19,955 bases of DNA from Holosporaceae bacterium. GTDB lineage: Bacteria > Pseudomonadota > Alphaproteobacteria > UBA3830. The translations under genes and the position numbers were made by a program. The notes below the pieces were generated by a model. That model was not told the DNA's origin and ran no database searches. It saw only the letters and a list, made by a program, of their open reading frames with translations. Of this stretch, positions 6,459 through 14,732 are shown piece by piece. The stretch spans positions 1 through 19,955 of the forward strand of contig JAIRMS010000001.1 in assembly GCA_031258475.1 (NCBI GenBank). The letters are read 5' to 3'. Each line of letters begins with the position of its first letter. Positions within the stretch are counted from its first letter, which is position 1.

Positions 6459-7682
6459 TTATCTTTCATCCATTTTGGAAACAGCAATAAAACCAATGAT
6501 TCCGATGAATAACGCAATCGGTATTACGGTTATACCATAACAATAAGCAGTGGTTGGATCGGCATTTCCACATATGTTAACGATCAGGCCAATTGTACCA
6601 TGTATGACGTATCCGAAAATCATGATAATCATGTTTGCAACGGCAGTGGCGAGGTTGGCTGAACTCTGATCCACATACGTTGACGCCTTATATATGGCCA
6701 ATATTTGGTATGCCGAGCATATGCCGACCACAAAAAATCCGGCGGTCATGGTTCCAATGTTCATGATTTTTGCGATCAGAAGAACAAAAACCGCAAACAT
6801 AATTATTCCTGAAAGCACCACAGTTTTTATGCTGTCTTTCAGTTTTTCGGCGACGAAATTGAGCACAGGAGCTCCCGCACACATGCCAATGAAAATCATC
6901 GATGTAAGAGAACTTGCACCGGTACGTTCGATGCCGTAGATTTGCTCCAGGAACTTCGGTCCCCAGATATCTGCAAATCCCTCAAGCGGTCCCACCATCA
7001 GTCCAGCTGAAAAACACACAATCATAAGCTTTGCATTTGAAAGAACATTGTGTAGATTGGCGAACATGGAGTCACTGGCGCCGCCTCTCTGTTCCTCCGT
7101 ATTTATTTCTGGAATGACCATGTACGTCACAATTGCAAGAGCTACTCCCACTGCTGCCAATATGTTGAGCACAGACTTATATGTAAAAACACTGCACATA
7201 TAGCTCACCGGAGCGCCTCCGTATATGGCTCCCAGAAGACCGATTGTCACGGAAAAACTGAGCATTCTTGTAAAGCGTTGTTCTTCAAAGGCCATGCGGA
7301 TTATCTTGAACAATCCCAAAATGGCCGCAGACGATCCTATTCCAGTAATTATGCGTCCAATTATTGGGTAAATGCACTGATCTGCAAAAACAATCGGAAG
7401 TGTACCGATTGCAGAAAGTAGTATGCACAGTGGTATGATTTTTCTGGGCCCATACCTATCCATTACTATTCCTATTGGAATGTGCACCAGGGAATAACCA
7501 ATGTAATAAAACCCTGAAAATTGCCCAAAAATTGCGCTATTCATATCGAACTGATGCATTATATCTTCCAGCATAACGCTTGGAATAACCCTCAAAACGT
7601 ACTGATAGGCATAGAATATAGACGCCGTTAACCACATTAGCCAGGTCATTCGGTTCGTCGTCTTTGAATTTTTTGTTTTCAT
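6459..7682 (-). CDS. Major facilitator superfamily transporter, 407 aa, 12 TM
   Basis: A typical MFS length with about twelve hydrophobic segments. The loop after TM2 carries the MFS motif A (GIVMDRYGPRK, residues about 72-82), and a central polar loop lies around residues 200-215 (EINTEEQRGGAS). The N-terminus (IFYAYQYVLRVIPSVM and FGQFSGFYYIGYSLVHIPIG) resembles a group of MFS proteins common in intracellular gammaproteobacteria and alphaproteobacteria whose substrates are mostly unassigned; phthalate-permease-like and amino-acid uptake roles are known in relatives. It presumably imports a host metabolite (inference). Start at 7682 has a strong site, AAAAGGAGAGCGAC-ATG. It stands alone, with IS debris downstream. 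Confidence 0.88.
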   Translation of the reverse strand: MKTKNSKTTNRMTWLMWLTASIFYAYQYVLRVIPSVMLEDIMHQFDMNSAIFGQFSGFYYIGYSLVHIPIGIVMDRYGPRKIIPLCILLSAIGTLPIVFADQCIYPIIGRIITGIGSSAAILGLFKIIRMAFEEQRFTRMLSFSVTIGLLGAIYGGAPVSYMCSVFTYKSVLNILAAVGVALAIVTYMVIPEINTEEQRGGASDSMFANLHNVLSNAKLMIVCFSAGLMVGPLEGFADIWGPKFLEQIYGIERTGASSLTSMIFIGMCAGAPVLNFVAEKLKDSIKTVVLSGIIMFAVFVLLIAKIMNIGTMTAGFFVVGICSAYQILAIYKASTYVDQSSANLATAVANMIIMIFGYVIHGTIGLIVNICGNADPTTAYCYGITVIPIALFIGIIGFIAVSKMDER

Positions 7683-7788
7683 GTCGCTCTCCTTTTAATC
7701 AAATCAAACTACCCCACAAAGGGAAATGTCATGCGTGAGACAACCACACAGAAAAAAAATAAAATCAATTAGGAAAAAATATGTTGTG

Positions 7789-7802
7789 TCGGCTTCAGCC
7801 GA
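7789..7802 (-). terminator. Possible terminator after the small ORF and rpoZ
   Basis: On the minus strand TCGGC-TGAA-GCCGA forms a perfect hairpin, followed after eight bases by ATTTTTT. The distance to the T-run is longer than ideal, so function is uncertain. Confidence 0.35.
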
Positions 7803-8037
7803 ACAATCGCAGACCACGCAACAAGCGAGCCGAAAACGCAACAAATAAACAATCAAAAACTGCGTCCATCGAGAATTTTGCGGTAGCACGATTGCCGTGC
7901 GAATCGATGTACGTATAAACTCTACGTTTCACAGGCGAGCTCAGCGGTCGCCCCGAAAGTAATCCTGGTAAGTTTCCCATTTCATCTAGCATACGATACA
8001 ATATCCTCGCAAAACCACAGTACCTTGTAACACACAT
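7795..8037 (-). CDS. Small hypothetical protein, 80 aa, unrecognised
   Basis: Starting at the ATG at 8037 the frame runs 80 codons to a TGA at 7795-7797. The product is basic, with a central segment reading VYTYIDSHGNRATAKFSMDAVFDCLF that looks protein-like, but I recognise no family. There is no good ribosome-binding site. It lies 55 bases downstream of rpoZ on the same strand, a position where relA/spoT often sits in alphaproteobacteria, but it shows no resemblance to RelA. It may be a remnant. The stop codon lies in the loop of a perfect hairpin at 7789-7802. Confidence 0.3.
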   Translation of the reverse strand: MCVTRYCGFARILYRMLDEMGNLPGLLSGRPLSSPVKRRVYTYIDSHGNRATAKFSMDAVFDCLFVAFSARLLRGLRLFG

Positions 8038-8092
8038 CGACAAAGAAAGCAAGCGTGATTTTAATCTTTGGAAACTGGAACAATGATGTGGC

Positions 8093-8413
8093 TCAGGTAA
8101 TTTCGCTAACGGAATTTATTCCGATATACGGATTGTAGGTATCTTCCTCTGGCAAATCTTCGATATCTTCATCCATATCTTCTTCTGCTGTAAAAGTGCG
8201 GAAATTTCTTATGGAACACTCTTTCAACATATCCACGGAAATCGAGCGGGCCGCGATTTCTCTAAGAGCAATAACCGGCTTTTTCTCATCTTTGTTTTCC
8301 AGTGTAATTGGATCCCCATTTATAATTTGGCGTGTGCGCTGCGCAGCTAAAACCACAAGATCAAACTTATTCGCAACAACTTCTTCACAATCTTCAACGG
8401 TTATACGAGCCAT
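8093..8413 (-). CDS. rpoZ: DNA-directed RNA polymerase omega subunit, 106 aa
   Basis: Omega binds the beta-prime C-terminus and helps assemble and stabilise RNA polymerase. The product begins MARITVEDCEEVVANKFDLV, the characteristic omega start, followed by LAAQRTRQI and the KPVIALREIAA segment that contacts beta-prime. The acidic C-terminal tail (EEDMDEDIEDLPEED) is typical of alphaproteobacterial omega. The start is set at 8413: AAGAGGAAATCCACC-ATG gives a ribosome-binding site, and the 41 residues that an upstream frame could add are not omega-like. It is divergent from rpmJ, and no relA/spoT gene follows, unlike many relatives. Confidence 0.95.
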   Translation of the reverse strand: MARITVEDCEEVVANKFDLVVLAAQRTRQIINGDPITLENKDEKKPVIALREIAARSISVDMLKECSIRNFRTFTAEEDMDEDIEDLPEEDTYNPYIGINSVSEIT

Positions 8414-8580
8414 GGTGGATTTCCTCTTAAAGACCGATATATGGTACCACATATGGAGCAGAAACACAACAAAATTTCGAGACTGTCCAACCCAGATTTC
8501 GATGTTTCTATTCCGATTGCTGGATTGTTTCGTCAATCGCTGATTACGAAAAAACTTCTGGCCCGGAAAAATTTAATCCC

Positions 8581-8610
8581 TTGACTTTTTCGTAAAAACT
8601 GCGTGATAAT
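8581..8610 (+). promoter_or_regulatory. Strong sigma-70 promoter of rpmJ
   Basis: TTGACT (8581-8586) and GATAAT (8605-8610), each five of six to consensus, with an 18-base spacer. Transcription would start near 8617, giving a leader of about 15 bases that contains the AGGGAG ribosome-binding site. Confidence 0.7.
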
Positions 8611-8631
8611 TCCCCCGAAGGGAGTTTTTTC

Positions 8632-8757
8632 ATGAAGGTAGTGAATTCTTTGAAAACAGTTAGGTCTAGACACAAGAACTGTCGTCTTGTTAGACGAAAA
8701 GGCAGGGTGTACATAATAAACAAAACGAATCCTCGTTTCAAAGCGAGGCAGGGATAA
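8632..8757 (+). CDS. rpmJ: 50S ribosomal protein bL36, 41 aa
   Basis: The 41-residue product begins MKVVNSLKTVRSRHKNC and ends NPRFKARQG, the alphaproteobacterial form of bL36. It is the smallest protein of the large subunit and binds 23S rRNA near the base of the L7/L12 stalk. Of the four zinc ligands of the zinc-binding form only one Cys remains (Cys17), so this is the zinc-independent (C-minus) type. The ribosome-binding site AAGGGAG lies a few bases upstream of the ATG. It is monocistronic in appearance, between divergent rpoZ and co-directional rpsA, and has its own promoter. Confidence 0.96.
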   Translation: MKVVNSLKTVRSRHKNCRLVRRKGRVYIINKTNPRFKARQG

Positions 8758-8823
8758 CTTTATTTAACCAAAAAATGTTTCAAATCAAAATAATAATAAC
8801 AAACAATCAAAAAAGGGTATTTA

Positions 8824-10512
8824 ATGTTAGAGGAACTGAGCGCTCATGGAGGGGGCTTTGCCGAGCTTTTTGAGCAGACATACAAAAAAGCGTCATGGCA
8901 GGGAAAAGTCGTAAAAGGAGTTGTGTTAAGTGTTGATGATAATTTTGTCACCATAGATATAGGACTAAAATCAGAAGGGCGTATAGCCACAGGTGAATTT
9001 GTTCACGGCAATAGAAAAATTGAACTTACAGTTGGCGATAAAATAGACGTTTATATCGATCGCTATGAAAATAAAAGCGGAGAGGTTGTTTTAAGCCGTG
9101 AAAAAGCTCTGAAAGAGGCAGCCTGGAATGATTTCGAGAAGTCTTTCAAAGAGGGCGCCAACGTTATGGGAACCATATATGGTCGTGTTAAAGGCGGTTT
9201 TATGGTGGATCTAAAGGGAGCGACCGCGTTTTTGCCGGGAAGTCAGGTGGATGTGCGTCCCGTTAAGGACATAGGCCCATTGATGGGAATAGAGCAGCCG
9301 TTTTTAATCCTGAAAATGGATAAATTGCGTGAAAATATAGTCGTTTCACGTCGTGGAATTCTCGAAGGATCCAAGGCGGAAGAGCGGGAAAAGGTCATGT
9401 CTGGCCTGGAGGAAGGACAGGTCATAGATGGCATTGTAAAAAATATCACCAGCTATGGAGCATTTATTGATATCGGCGGAATGGACGGTTTGCTGCACAA
9501 CGTCGACATCGCCTGGAAAAGAATCAATCATCCCTCCGAGGTATTAACCCAGGGAGATACGGTCAGCGTTAAAATTATCAAATTCAATAGAGAAACGAAG
9601 CGTGTTTCCCTTGGAATGAAGCAATTAACGCTGGATCCATGGAGCGGCGTCGACGAAGAATTCAAAGTCGGATCTCGAATTAAAGGAAAGGTCACAAACG
9701 TGACTGATTACGGCGTTTTTGTTGAAATAAAAGAGGGCGTGGAAGGGCTGGTTTATGTTTCTGAGGTTAGTTGGAAGAAAAATGCGACTCCGTCGAAAGT
9801 TGTCGCCACCGGCGAAGAGATAGAAGTTATCGTTCTCGATGTTGATATTGCAAAAAGACGCATTGGACTTGGAATGAAACAGTTGCAGGTGAATCCTTGG
9901 GAAAACATAAAGACAGATTTCCCCATTGGGCATGTGTTCGAAGGAACTGTTACAAACGTCGTTGATTTCGGAATTTTTGTTAAAGTTAATAGTGACATCG
10001 ACGGGATGGTGCATGTTAATGACATTTCCTGGGAAAAGGTCGGAGAGGCGGATCTGGCTAAGTACAAGAAGGGAGACGTCATAAAAGTTAAGATTCTTGA
10101 AATCGACCAGGAAAAAGAAAGAGTTTCTCTGGGGATCAAGCAACTTACAGAAAATCCTAATCACAGCGTAGAAATCGACGTCAAAAAAGGAGCGGTTGTT
10201 ACCTGCGTGGTTTCAGCCATTAAAGAAGACGGAATCGACGTCACGTTATCCAGTGGATCCTCAGGATTTATAAAGAAAATCGAGCTCGCCAAGGATAGAC
10301 AGGATCGCCGAACCGATAGATTCGCCGTTGGGGAAAAGGTCGATGCGAAAGTTATTTCCATCGATAAAACTGGTAAAAAAATTAGTTTGTCGATAAGATC
10401 TCTCGAAATTGAAGAGGAACAGCAGGTTATGAAGGAGTTCGGATCCTCAGATAGCGGCGCCAGTCTTGGAGACATACTTGGAATCGCTATTAACAAAAAA
10501 GAAAAAGAGTAA
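8824..10512 (+). CDS. rpsA: 30S ribosomal protein bS1, 562 aa, six S1 domains
   Basis: bS1 binds mRNA at the 30S platform and helps initiation on structured leaders. Six S1/OB domains follow in order at about residues 28-95, 112-180, 198-268, 283-354, 370-442 and 455-525. Domains 3-5 carry the clearest repeats (YGAFIDIGGMDGLLH, YGVFVEIKEGVEGLVYVSE, FGIFVKVNSDIDGMVHVND), each ending with a (R)VSLGMKQL-type strand. The length matches the 550-570 residues usual for proteobacteria. The start follows an AAAAAAGGG stretch. In most alphaproteobacteria rpsA lies between cmk and ihfB; here neither is present, and ddl follows directly, its ATG overlapping the rpsA stop codon by one base (TAATG). Confidence 0.97.
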   Translation: MLEELSAHGGGFAELFEQTYKKASWQGKVVKGVVLSVDDNFVTIDIGLKSEGRIATGEFVHGNRKIELTVGDKIDVYIDRYENKSGEVVLSREKALKEAAWNDFEKSFKEGANVMGTIYGRVKGGFMVDLKGATAFLPGSQVDVRPVKDIGPLMGIEQPFLILKMDKLRENIVVSRRGILEGSKAEEREKVMSGLEEGQVIDGIVKNITSYGAFIDIGGMDGLLHNVDIAWKRINHPSEVLTQGDTVSVKIIKFNRETKRVSLGMKQLTLDPWSGVDEEFKVGSRIKGKVTNVTDYGVFVEIKEGVEGLVYVSEVSWKKNATPSKVVATGEEIEVIVLDVDIAKRRIGLGMKQLQVNPWENIKTDFPIGHVFEGTVTNVVDFGIFVKVNSDIDGMVHVNDISWEKVGEADLAKYKKGDVIKVKILEIDQEKERVSLGIKQLTENPNHSVEIDVKKGAVVTCVVSAIKEDGIDVTLSSGSSGFIKKIELAKDRQDRRTDRFAVGEKVDAKVISIDKTGKKISLSIRSLEIEEEQQVMKEFGSSDSGASLGDILGIAINKKEKE

Positions 10513-11585
10513 TGTCGAAAATCAGAGTAGGAGTGTTCTTCGGTGGACGCTCCTCTGAACATGAGATTTCCATTAAATCGGCCGAGAGTATCGTAAAAAG
10601 TCTGGACAAGAGCAAGTACGACGTCTCACTCGTTGGAGCTGATAGAGACGGTAGATTCCATTTCGGGGAAAAAGCGATTTCTCTAAATATGTCGTCTGCC
10701 TCTGAAATGATTAAAAACCTGAAAGAAGAAAAGATTCTGCCGGTCCTGCGTAACATTTGGCTTCCTGAAAAATTCGACGTTGTTTTTCCAGTCTTTCATG
10801 GTACCTTCGGAGAGGACGGAACAATCCAAGGATTGCTGCGATTGTTCGACGTGCCATTCGTGGGAGCGGGAGTTCTAGGATCCGCCATCGGTATGGACAA
10901 AGACGTGACGAAACGTCTTCTGAGAGACGCCGGTATCCTTACTGCTCGCCATCTGACATTTTACCGTCACGAACGCAACAATATAACATTTGAAGAGGCG
11001 GTTTCCACGCTGGGAGATGTTCTTTTCATAAAGCCAGCCAATCTTGGTTCTTCCGTTGGAGTAAACAAAGTGAAGTCGAAAGACGACTTTATCAAAGCCG
11101 TGGAAGAAGCGTTTCAATATGATAACAAAATTATTATTGAAGAATTCGTAGAAGGCAGAGAGGTTGAGTGTTCTGTTCTTGGGAATGAATGCCCAAAAGC
11201 TTCCGTTCCCGGAGAAATTATTGTAAAACGCGATTTCTATTCGTATTCAGCAAAATATCTGGACGAAGACGGAGCAGATTTAAAAATTCCCGCCGATTTT
11301 CCCAGTGAAGTTTCGGAACAAATTCGAGCAATCGCAGTGAAAGCATTTAAAGTTCTGTGCTGCGAAGGAATGGCCCGCGTGGATTTTTTTGTAAAGAAAG
11401 ATTTTGCAATATTTTTGAATGAAATCAACACAATTCCAGGATTTACGGAAAAAATAAGCATGTATCCAAAACTATGGGCAGCGTCCGGAGTTTCGTACAG
11501 CGAACTGCTGGACGAACTAATAGCGCTGGCGATCTCCCGTCACGAAAGGGACAAAAAACTTTCCAATCGCTTTAAAGACGCGTAA
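10512..11585 (+). CDS. ddl: D-alanine--D-alanine ligase, 357 aa
   Basis: Ddl joins two D-alanines with ATP in the cytosol to supply the dipeptide of peptidoglycan precursors. Key ATP-grasp features are present: GGRSSEHEIS (residues 11-20), HGTFGEDG (96-103), KPANLGSSVGV (174-184) with the SVG of the omega/D-Ala loop, FYSYSAKY (242-249) with the tyrosine typical of D-Ala rather than D-Lac ligases, MARVDFF (287-293) and FLNEINTIPGFT (301-312) with the Mg ligands Glu/Asn. The length fits the longer DdlA-like class. Its ATG overlaps the rpsA stop (TAATG), so it is probably translated by re-initiation and co-transcribed with rpsA. That links cell-wall synthesis to ribosomal protein expression, an unusual pairing. 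An active ligase implies a retained peptidoglycan pathway. Confidence 0.96.
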   Translation: MSKIRVGVFFGGRSSEHEISIKSAESIVKSLDKSKYDVSLVGADRDGRFHFGEKAISLNMSSASEMIKNLKEEKILPVLRNIWLPEKFDVVFPVFHGTFGEDGTIQGLLRLFDVPFVGAGVLGSAIGMDKDVTKRLLRDAGILTARHLTFYRHERNNITFEEAVSTLGDVLFIKPANLGSSVGVNKVKSKDDFIKAVEEAFQYDNKIIIEEFVEGREVECSVLGNECPKASVPGEIIVKRDFYSYSAKYLDEDGADLKIPADFPSEVSEQIRAIAVKAFKVLCCEGMARVDFFVKKDFAIFLNEINTIPGFTEKISMYPKLWAASGVSYSELLDELIALAISRHERDKKLSNRFKDA

Positions 11586-11605
11586 TTTGTTTATCGACAT
11601 TTGAG

Positions 11606-12384
11606 TTACCTCATATCTGATTCCTCTTTATACATTTTTCGCAATTTTTCAAAAAATTCCCGGGTTTCTTTTTCGCTGAAGATTGCGATTCCGTTGTGCA
11701 TCTTTTCCCGTATCAGCGACTGTATTTTAGGATTTTTATTATCAGTGGAAAAAGCAATCATGGACAAAATTTTCATCTTTTCTTTTTCGATATCGTATAC
11801 GCATCTCCCGACAATCCCATAGCAGGCGTAGCAGGTAAATCCATCGTCGCCGGAGGCAGTTTTTTCATCGAGTCCGACTTCTTTGAGCAGAGTGGCGTTT
11901 GAGAGATTCATATGAAAGTAAATTTTTCCTTCTCCGTCGAACATCGGGTGTCGCAGCATACCGTCCACCGCTTTGTCACCGTAGAGTATCGTTTTGTGCG
12001 CCCGCAATTTTCCGTCAACCATGGAACAAAACACAATATCTGAAAACTACCGCTGCCGCCTGTCCAGTAATAGCGTGCGACCATGTCCTGGCCGCGACAG
12101 TTCCCGAGATACTCGCAGTTTATTTTACCTCCGTTTGATTCTCCGCCACTTTTATGACTATAGCTGCAGGTGAACGAGTTTTCGAAAACGTTGGTTTCGG
12201 ATTTCCATGTATAGTTATTGCTTAGTTTTTGAATTTGTTGCTGGACGTCAACTTCAGGAGCATCTAAAAACACGCCGGAAAAATAAAACGCATCCATTAA
12301 TTGTGGGATGGTCGATACATTTTTATGCGAATATTCCACATTGGAACATCCTGCAACTAGCAATAAACAAAGGAGTTTTTTCAT
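11606..12384 (-). pseudogene. Lipoprotein of unknown function, frameshifted (about 259 aa if restored)
   Basis: Two overlapping minus frames make one protein. The first starts at 12384 (MKKLLCLLLVAGCSN, lipobox VAGC with Cys13 as lipid-attachment site) and runs through YYWTGGSGSFQIL. The second continues from about 12040 with DIVFCSMVDGKLRAH and ends at 11606 with a charged C-terminus. Adding one T to the TTTT run at about 12043-12046 joins them without a stop (GSF-SDIVFCSM). Several cysteines (FTCSY, INCEYLGNC, FTCYACYG, GRC) suggest a disulfide-bonded exported domain. I do not recognise the family. The start overlaps the stop of the ankyrin gene by four bases (ATGA), so the two were a coupled operon. 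The shift may be decay, a sequencing error at a homopolymer, or phase variation. Confidence 0.6.
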
Positions 12385-13679
12385 TTCCCCATACCCTTTT
12401 GCGCTTCTTCCATAATTTTTTGAATTTTTAGCTTCCCAAGTTTTTTGGCCACGTCCAGAGGAGTCTCTTTATCACAGTTTGCCGCATCGATTTTCGCTCC
12501 ATGTTTCAGCAGTATTCGAACAATTTTCTCACATCCGCCTTCTACGGCGTGATGGAGCGGCGTATTTTCGTATTTCTCGACATTATTGACGTTTGCTCCT
12601 TTTTCTATCAAGAGCTCAACTATTTTTGCATATTCTTCTGAGGAATGATCTACTCGCAACACATCTCTGGGATAATCCTTCCCAAGATCAGCAGCCGACG
12701 ACAGCGGCGTTACGCGCCAATAATGCCAGCCTTCTATTGACGCCCCGCGTTCTACGAGCAATTTGACCATTTCGTAATCGCCGGCCATGGCCGCAATGTG
12801 AAGCGGAGTCACGCTTTGCATCGCCCATGCTCCGGCTTCTATTCTTGCGCCATTTCGAAGAAGAATTTCTGTTCGAGCATAATCACCGTCGATCACCGCC
12901 TGAATTAGAGGATTGATGAAATCGACATATTCGCCGGTGTTTTTCGTGATCTCTTCATGTCTGTTGATATCCAATCCGCTCTTTTTCAGCAATTTCACGA
13001 TTCCATCGATTTCTTCATTTTCGATTTGAAATCCGGATGGAAGATAAAAAAAGGCGTTTTTCCCGAAATTATCTTTAACATTGAGATTTAGTCCGGCCTT
13101 CAGCAATTTTTTTAAATGATCGCAATAGTAGTAAGAAGAATGGGCATCCGTTTGCCCATATTTTCCTCTGTGATTGAGGTTCGCGCCGTATTTTTTGAGC
13201 AGAGCGGCCATTTTAGGATTTTCATCAAAGGCGATGGCCTGGACCAACACTGATCTACTCCATCCGGAATCAGTTGATACGTGGCCATTAGGATCGGCTC
13301 CGTTTTCCAGCAGAAGCTCTGCAATATCATAATGATTTTTGAGGATAGCATATCCTAGAGGAATCGCTCCATAGCAATTTTCAGCATTTATATCGGCATT
13401 TTTGGCGATTAATTCTCTGACGACGGCAATTCTTCCCTGATAACATGCCTCGTGAAGAAGAGTAGCGTAGTTTCCATTGCGAATATTCACATCTATTTTC
13501 TTCTGTTCTTTTAACTTCTTTTTTTCTTCAGGTGAGAGGTAGAATATTCCCTCATCTTTCAGCATATCTTCTAGGACGGCATAATCAACAAAGTGGTCAT
13601 CCGAACGCTCGATCCATCCGTTCTGATGATTGATACAAGAGGAAAAAAGGAGGAGAATCGCAAAATACATATATTTCAT
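12381..13679 (-). CDS. Ankyrin-repeat lipoprotein, 432 aa
   Basis: The N-terminus (MKYMYFAILLLFSSC) is a lipoprotein signal peptide with lipidated Cys15. After a short linker, about ten ankyrin units of roughly 33 residues fill residues 62-425. The clearest are TLLHEACYQGRIAVVRELI, TPLHIAAMAGDYEMVKLL, TPLHHAVEGGCEKIVRILL and TPLDVAKKLGK. Units 4, 5 and 8 are degenerate or carry insertions. Ankyrin repeats bind proteins. Those of intracellular bacteria are often host-directed effectors, but this one should be anchored in the envelope on the periplasmic or outer surface. It is the first gene of a two-gene unit with the frameshifted lipoprotein, and is divergent from another lipoprotein gene. 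Confidence 0.85.
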   Translation of the reverse strand: MKYMYFAILLLFSSCINHQNGWIERSDDHFVDYAVLEDMLKDEGIFYLSPEEKKKLKEQKKIDVNIRNGNYATLLHEACYQGRIAVVRELIAKNADINAENCYGAIPLGYAILKNHYDIAELLLENGADPNGHVSTDSGWSRSVLVQAIAFDENPKMAALLKKYGANLNHRGKYGQTDAHSSYYYCDHLKKLLKAGLNLNVKDNFGKNAFFYLPSGFQIENEEIDGIVKLLKKSGLDINRHEEITKNTGEYVDFINPLIQAVIDGDYARTEILLRNGARIEAGAWAMQSVTPLHIAAMAGDYEMVKLLVERGASIEGWHYWRVTPLSSAADLGKDYPRDVLRVDHSSEEYAKIVELLIEKGANVNNVEKYENTPLHHAVEGGCEKIVRILLKHGAKIDAANCDKETPLDVAKKLGKLKIQKIMEEAQKGMGK

Positions 13680-13793
13680 ACGATCATAACCTTTCCGGAG
13701 AATGCTCTGAGATTAACATGGAAAACCAAACGGCGAAACGCTATTATCATCGATGAGCACATAATAGGCAAAATTTTAGTGGGAATGATGTTT
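13680..13793. other. Divergent promoter region between two lipoprotein genes
   Basis: About 110 bases separate the ankyrin lipoprotein start (minus) from the plus-strand lipoprotein start. It must hold both promoters; I see no clear consensus boxes. An in-frame upstream extension of the plus gene through here to 13593 is rejected because it would precede the signal peptide and overlap the ankyrin gene. Confidence 0.4.
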
Positions 13794-14720
13794 ATGCAAA
13801 AATATCTAGCTTTAGGTTTTCTGTTTTTAATGGTTGCCTGTTCCAACAGCAACGATCATTCTGGCATTGCAACATCCAACGTAATTGGCGAGTCTGAGAG
13901 TTTTTATCTGCGTCTCATTGAATTGATCGAAACTGCTTCAAAGAATGGTGAAATGTCCGACGAATTGATGCAGAAAATATTTTCTGTGTATGATGAGAAA
14001 CTGCTCTACAATTCCGGATCAAATTGTCTGAATCCTTTTATGGAATGCGTGAAAGTGCATCAGGATCTGCTGCGGATTATGAAAAAGTCTCCGGAGAAAG
14101 TCGTTCAAAATTTTCGATATCTGCAGGATGATTTCCTTCATGAATTGCGCATGCTAAAAAAATGTAAAATGAATGAATATCATGATTGTCTCACTGTCTC
14201 TCGCATGCTCGAGAACGCATACCTGAAATTTCTTCTTTTTCATTTTGCTCAAAACAAAGATTTCTATGAAAAACGCATAGCGGATGCAATTAAGAAAAGC
14301 TCGTTTTCTACTGCAATTGCCGCTGCGTTACAGCTAAAGATGTTCGGAATATCTCCCCAAAGACTGATGGAAGCTCCAAAAATTAGATTTCTTCGGAAGA
14401 ATCCGGGGAAAATATTGCAGCTTTGGCTGACCGGATGCTGCGGAACAGTATACATGGAATTTTTGTACGTTGATGAGCGGGGAGAAATTCACAAAACGTC
14501 CTTCCCACAACAATGCAAAAACCAATGCGTTATCGCGGATGACTCATCGAGAATCGCAATCCTTGCCGCGGAAGGAAGTAAATTTTTTGGCTGGAATGAG
14601 AACAAAAGCACAATCGAATTTTCCACAATCAATGGAATTGCATACTTCGAATTCGATTCGAAAAATATGAGATGGATCGAGGTCGAAGCTGGCCAAGCGC
14701 TGGCAAGAAAGAGCAGATGA
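13794..14720 (+). CDS. Lipoprotein of unknown function, 308 aa
   Basis: The start is placed at 13794, giving MQKYLALGFLFLMVACSN: basic residue, hydrophobic core and a lipobox ending in Cys16, with GTGGGA about nine bases upstream. ATGs at 13785 and 13788 are close alternatives. The mature part is mainly helical from about residue 35 to 200 (LIELIETASKNGEM, MKKSPEKVVQNFRYL, DAIKKSSFSTAIAAAL), then strand-rich at the C-terminus (GTVYMEFLYVDE, STIEFSTINGIAYFEF). Cysteines in pairs (NCLNPFMEC, KCKMNEYHDC, GCC, QCKNQC) suggest disulfides outside the cytoplasm. I do not recognise the family. It is divergent from the ankyrin lipoprotein and has no co-directional neighbour. Confidence 0.65.
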   Translation: MQKYLALGFLFLMVACSNSNDHSGIATSNVIGESESFYLRLIELIETASKNGEMSDELMQKIFSVYDEKLLYNSGSNCLNPFMECVKVHQDLLRIMKKSPEKVVQNFRYLQDDFLHELRMLKKCKMNEYHDCLTVSRMLENAYLKFLLFHFAQNKDFYEKRIADAIKKSSFSTAIAAALQLKMFGISPQRLMEAPKIRFLRKNPGKILQLWLTGCCGTVYMEFLYVDERGEIHKTSFPQQCKNQCVIADDSSRIAILAAEGSKFFGWNENKSTIEFSTINGIAYFEFDSKNMRWIEVEAGQALARKSR

Positions 14721-14732
14721 AAAAGACTGTGA

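Noticed and set aside
8729..8750. Hairpin CCTCG/CGAGG at the end of rpmJ as a terminator
   Set aside because: It lies within the coding sequence for NPRFKARQG and has no T-run after it; it is explained by conserved codons.
9625..10164. 179-codon minus-strand frame opposite rpsA
   Set aside because: It is antisense to S1 domains 4-5; its apparent repeats mirror the rpsA domain repeats.
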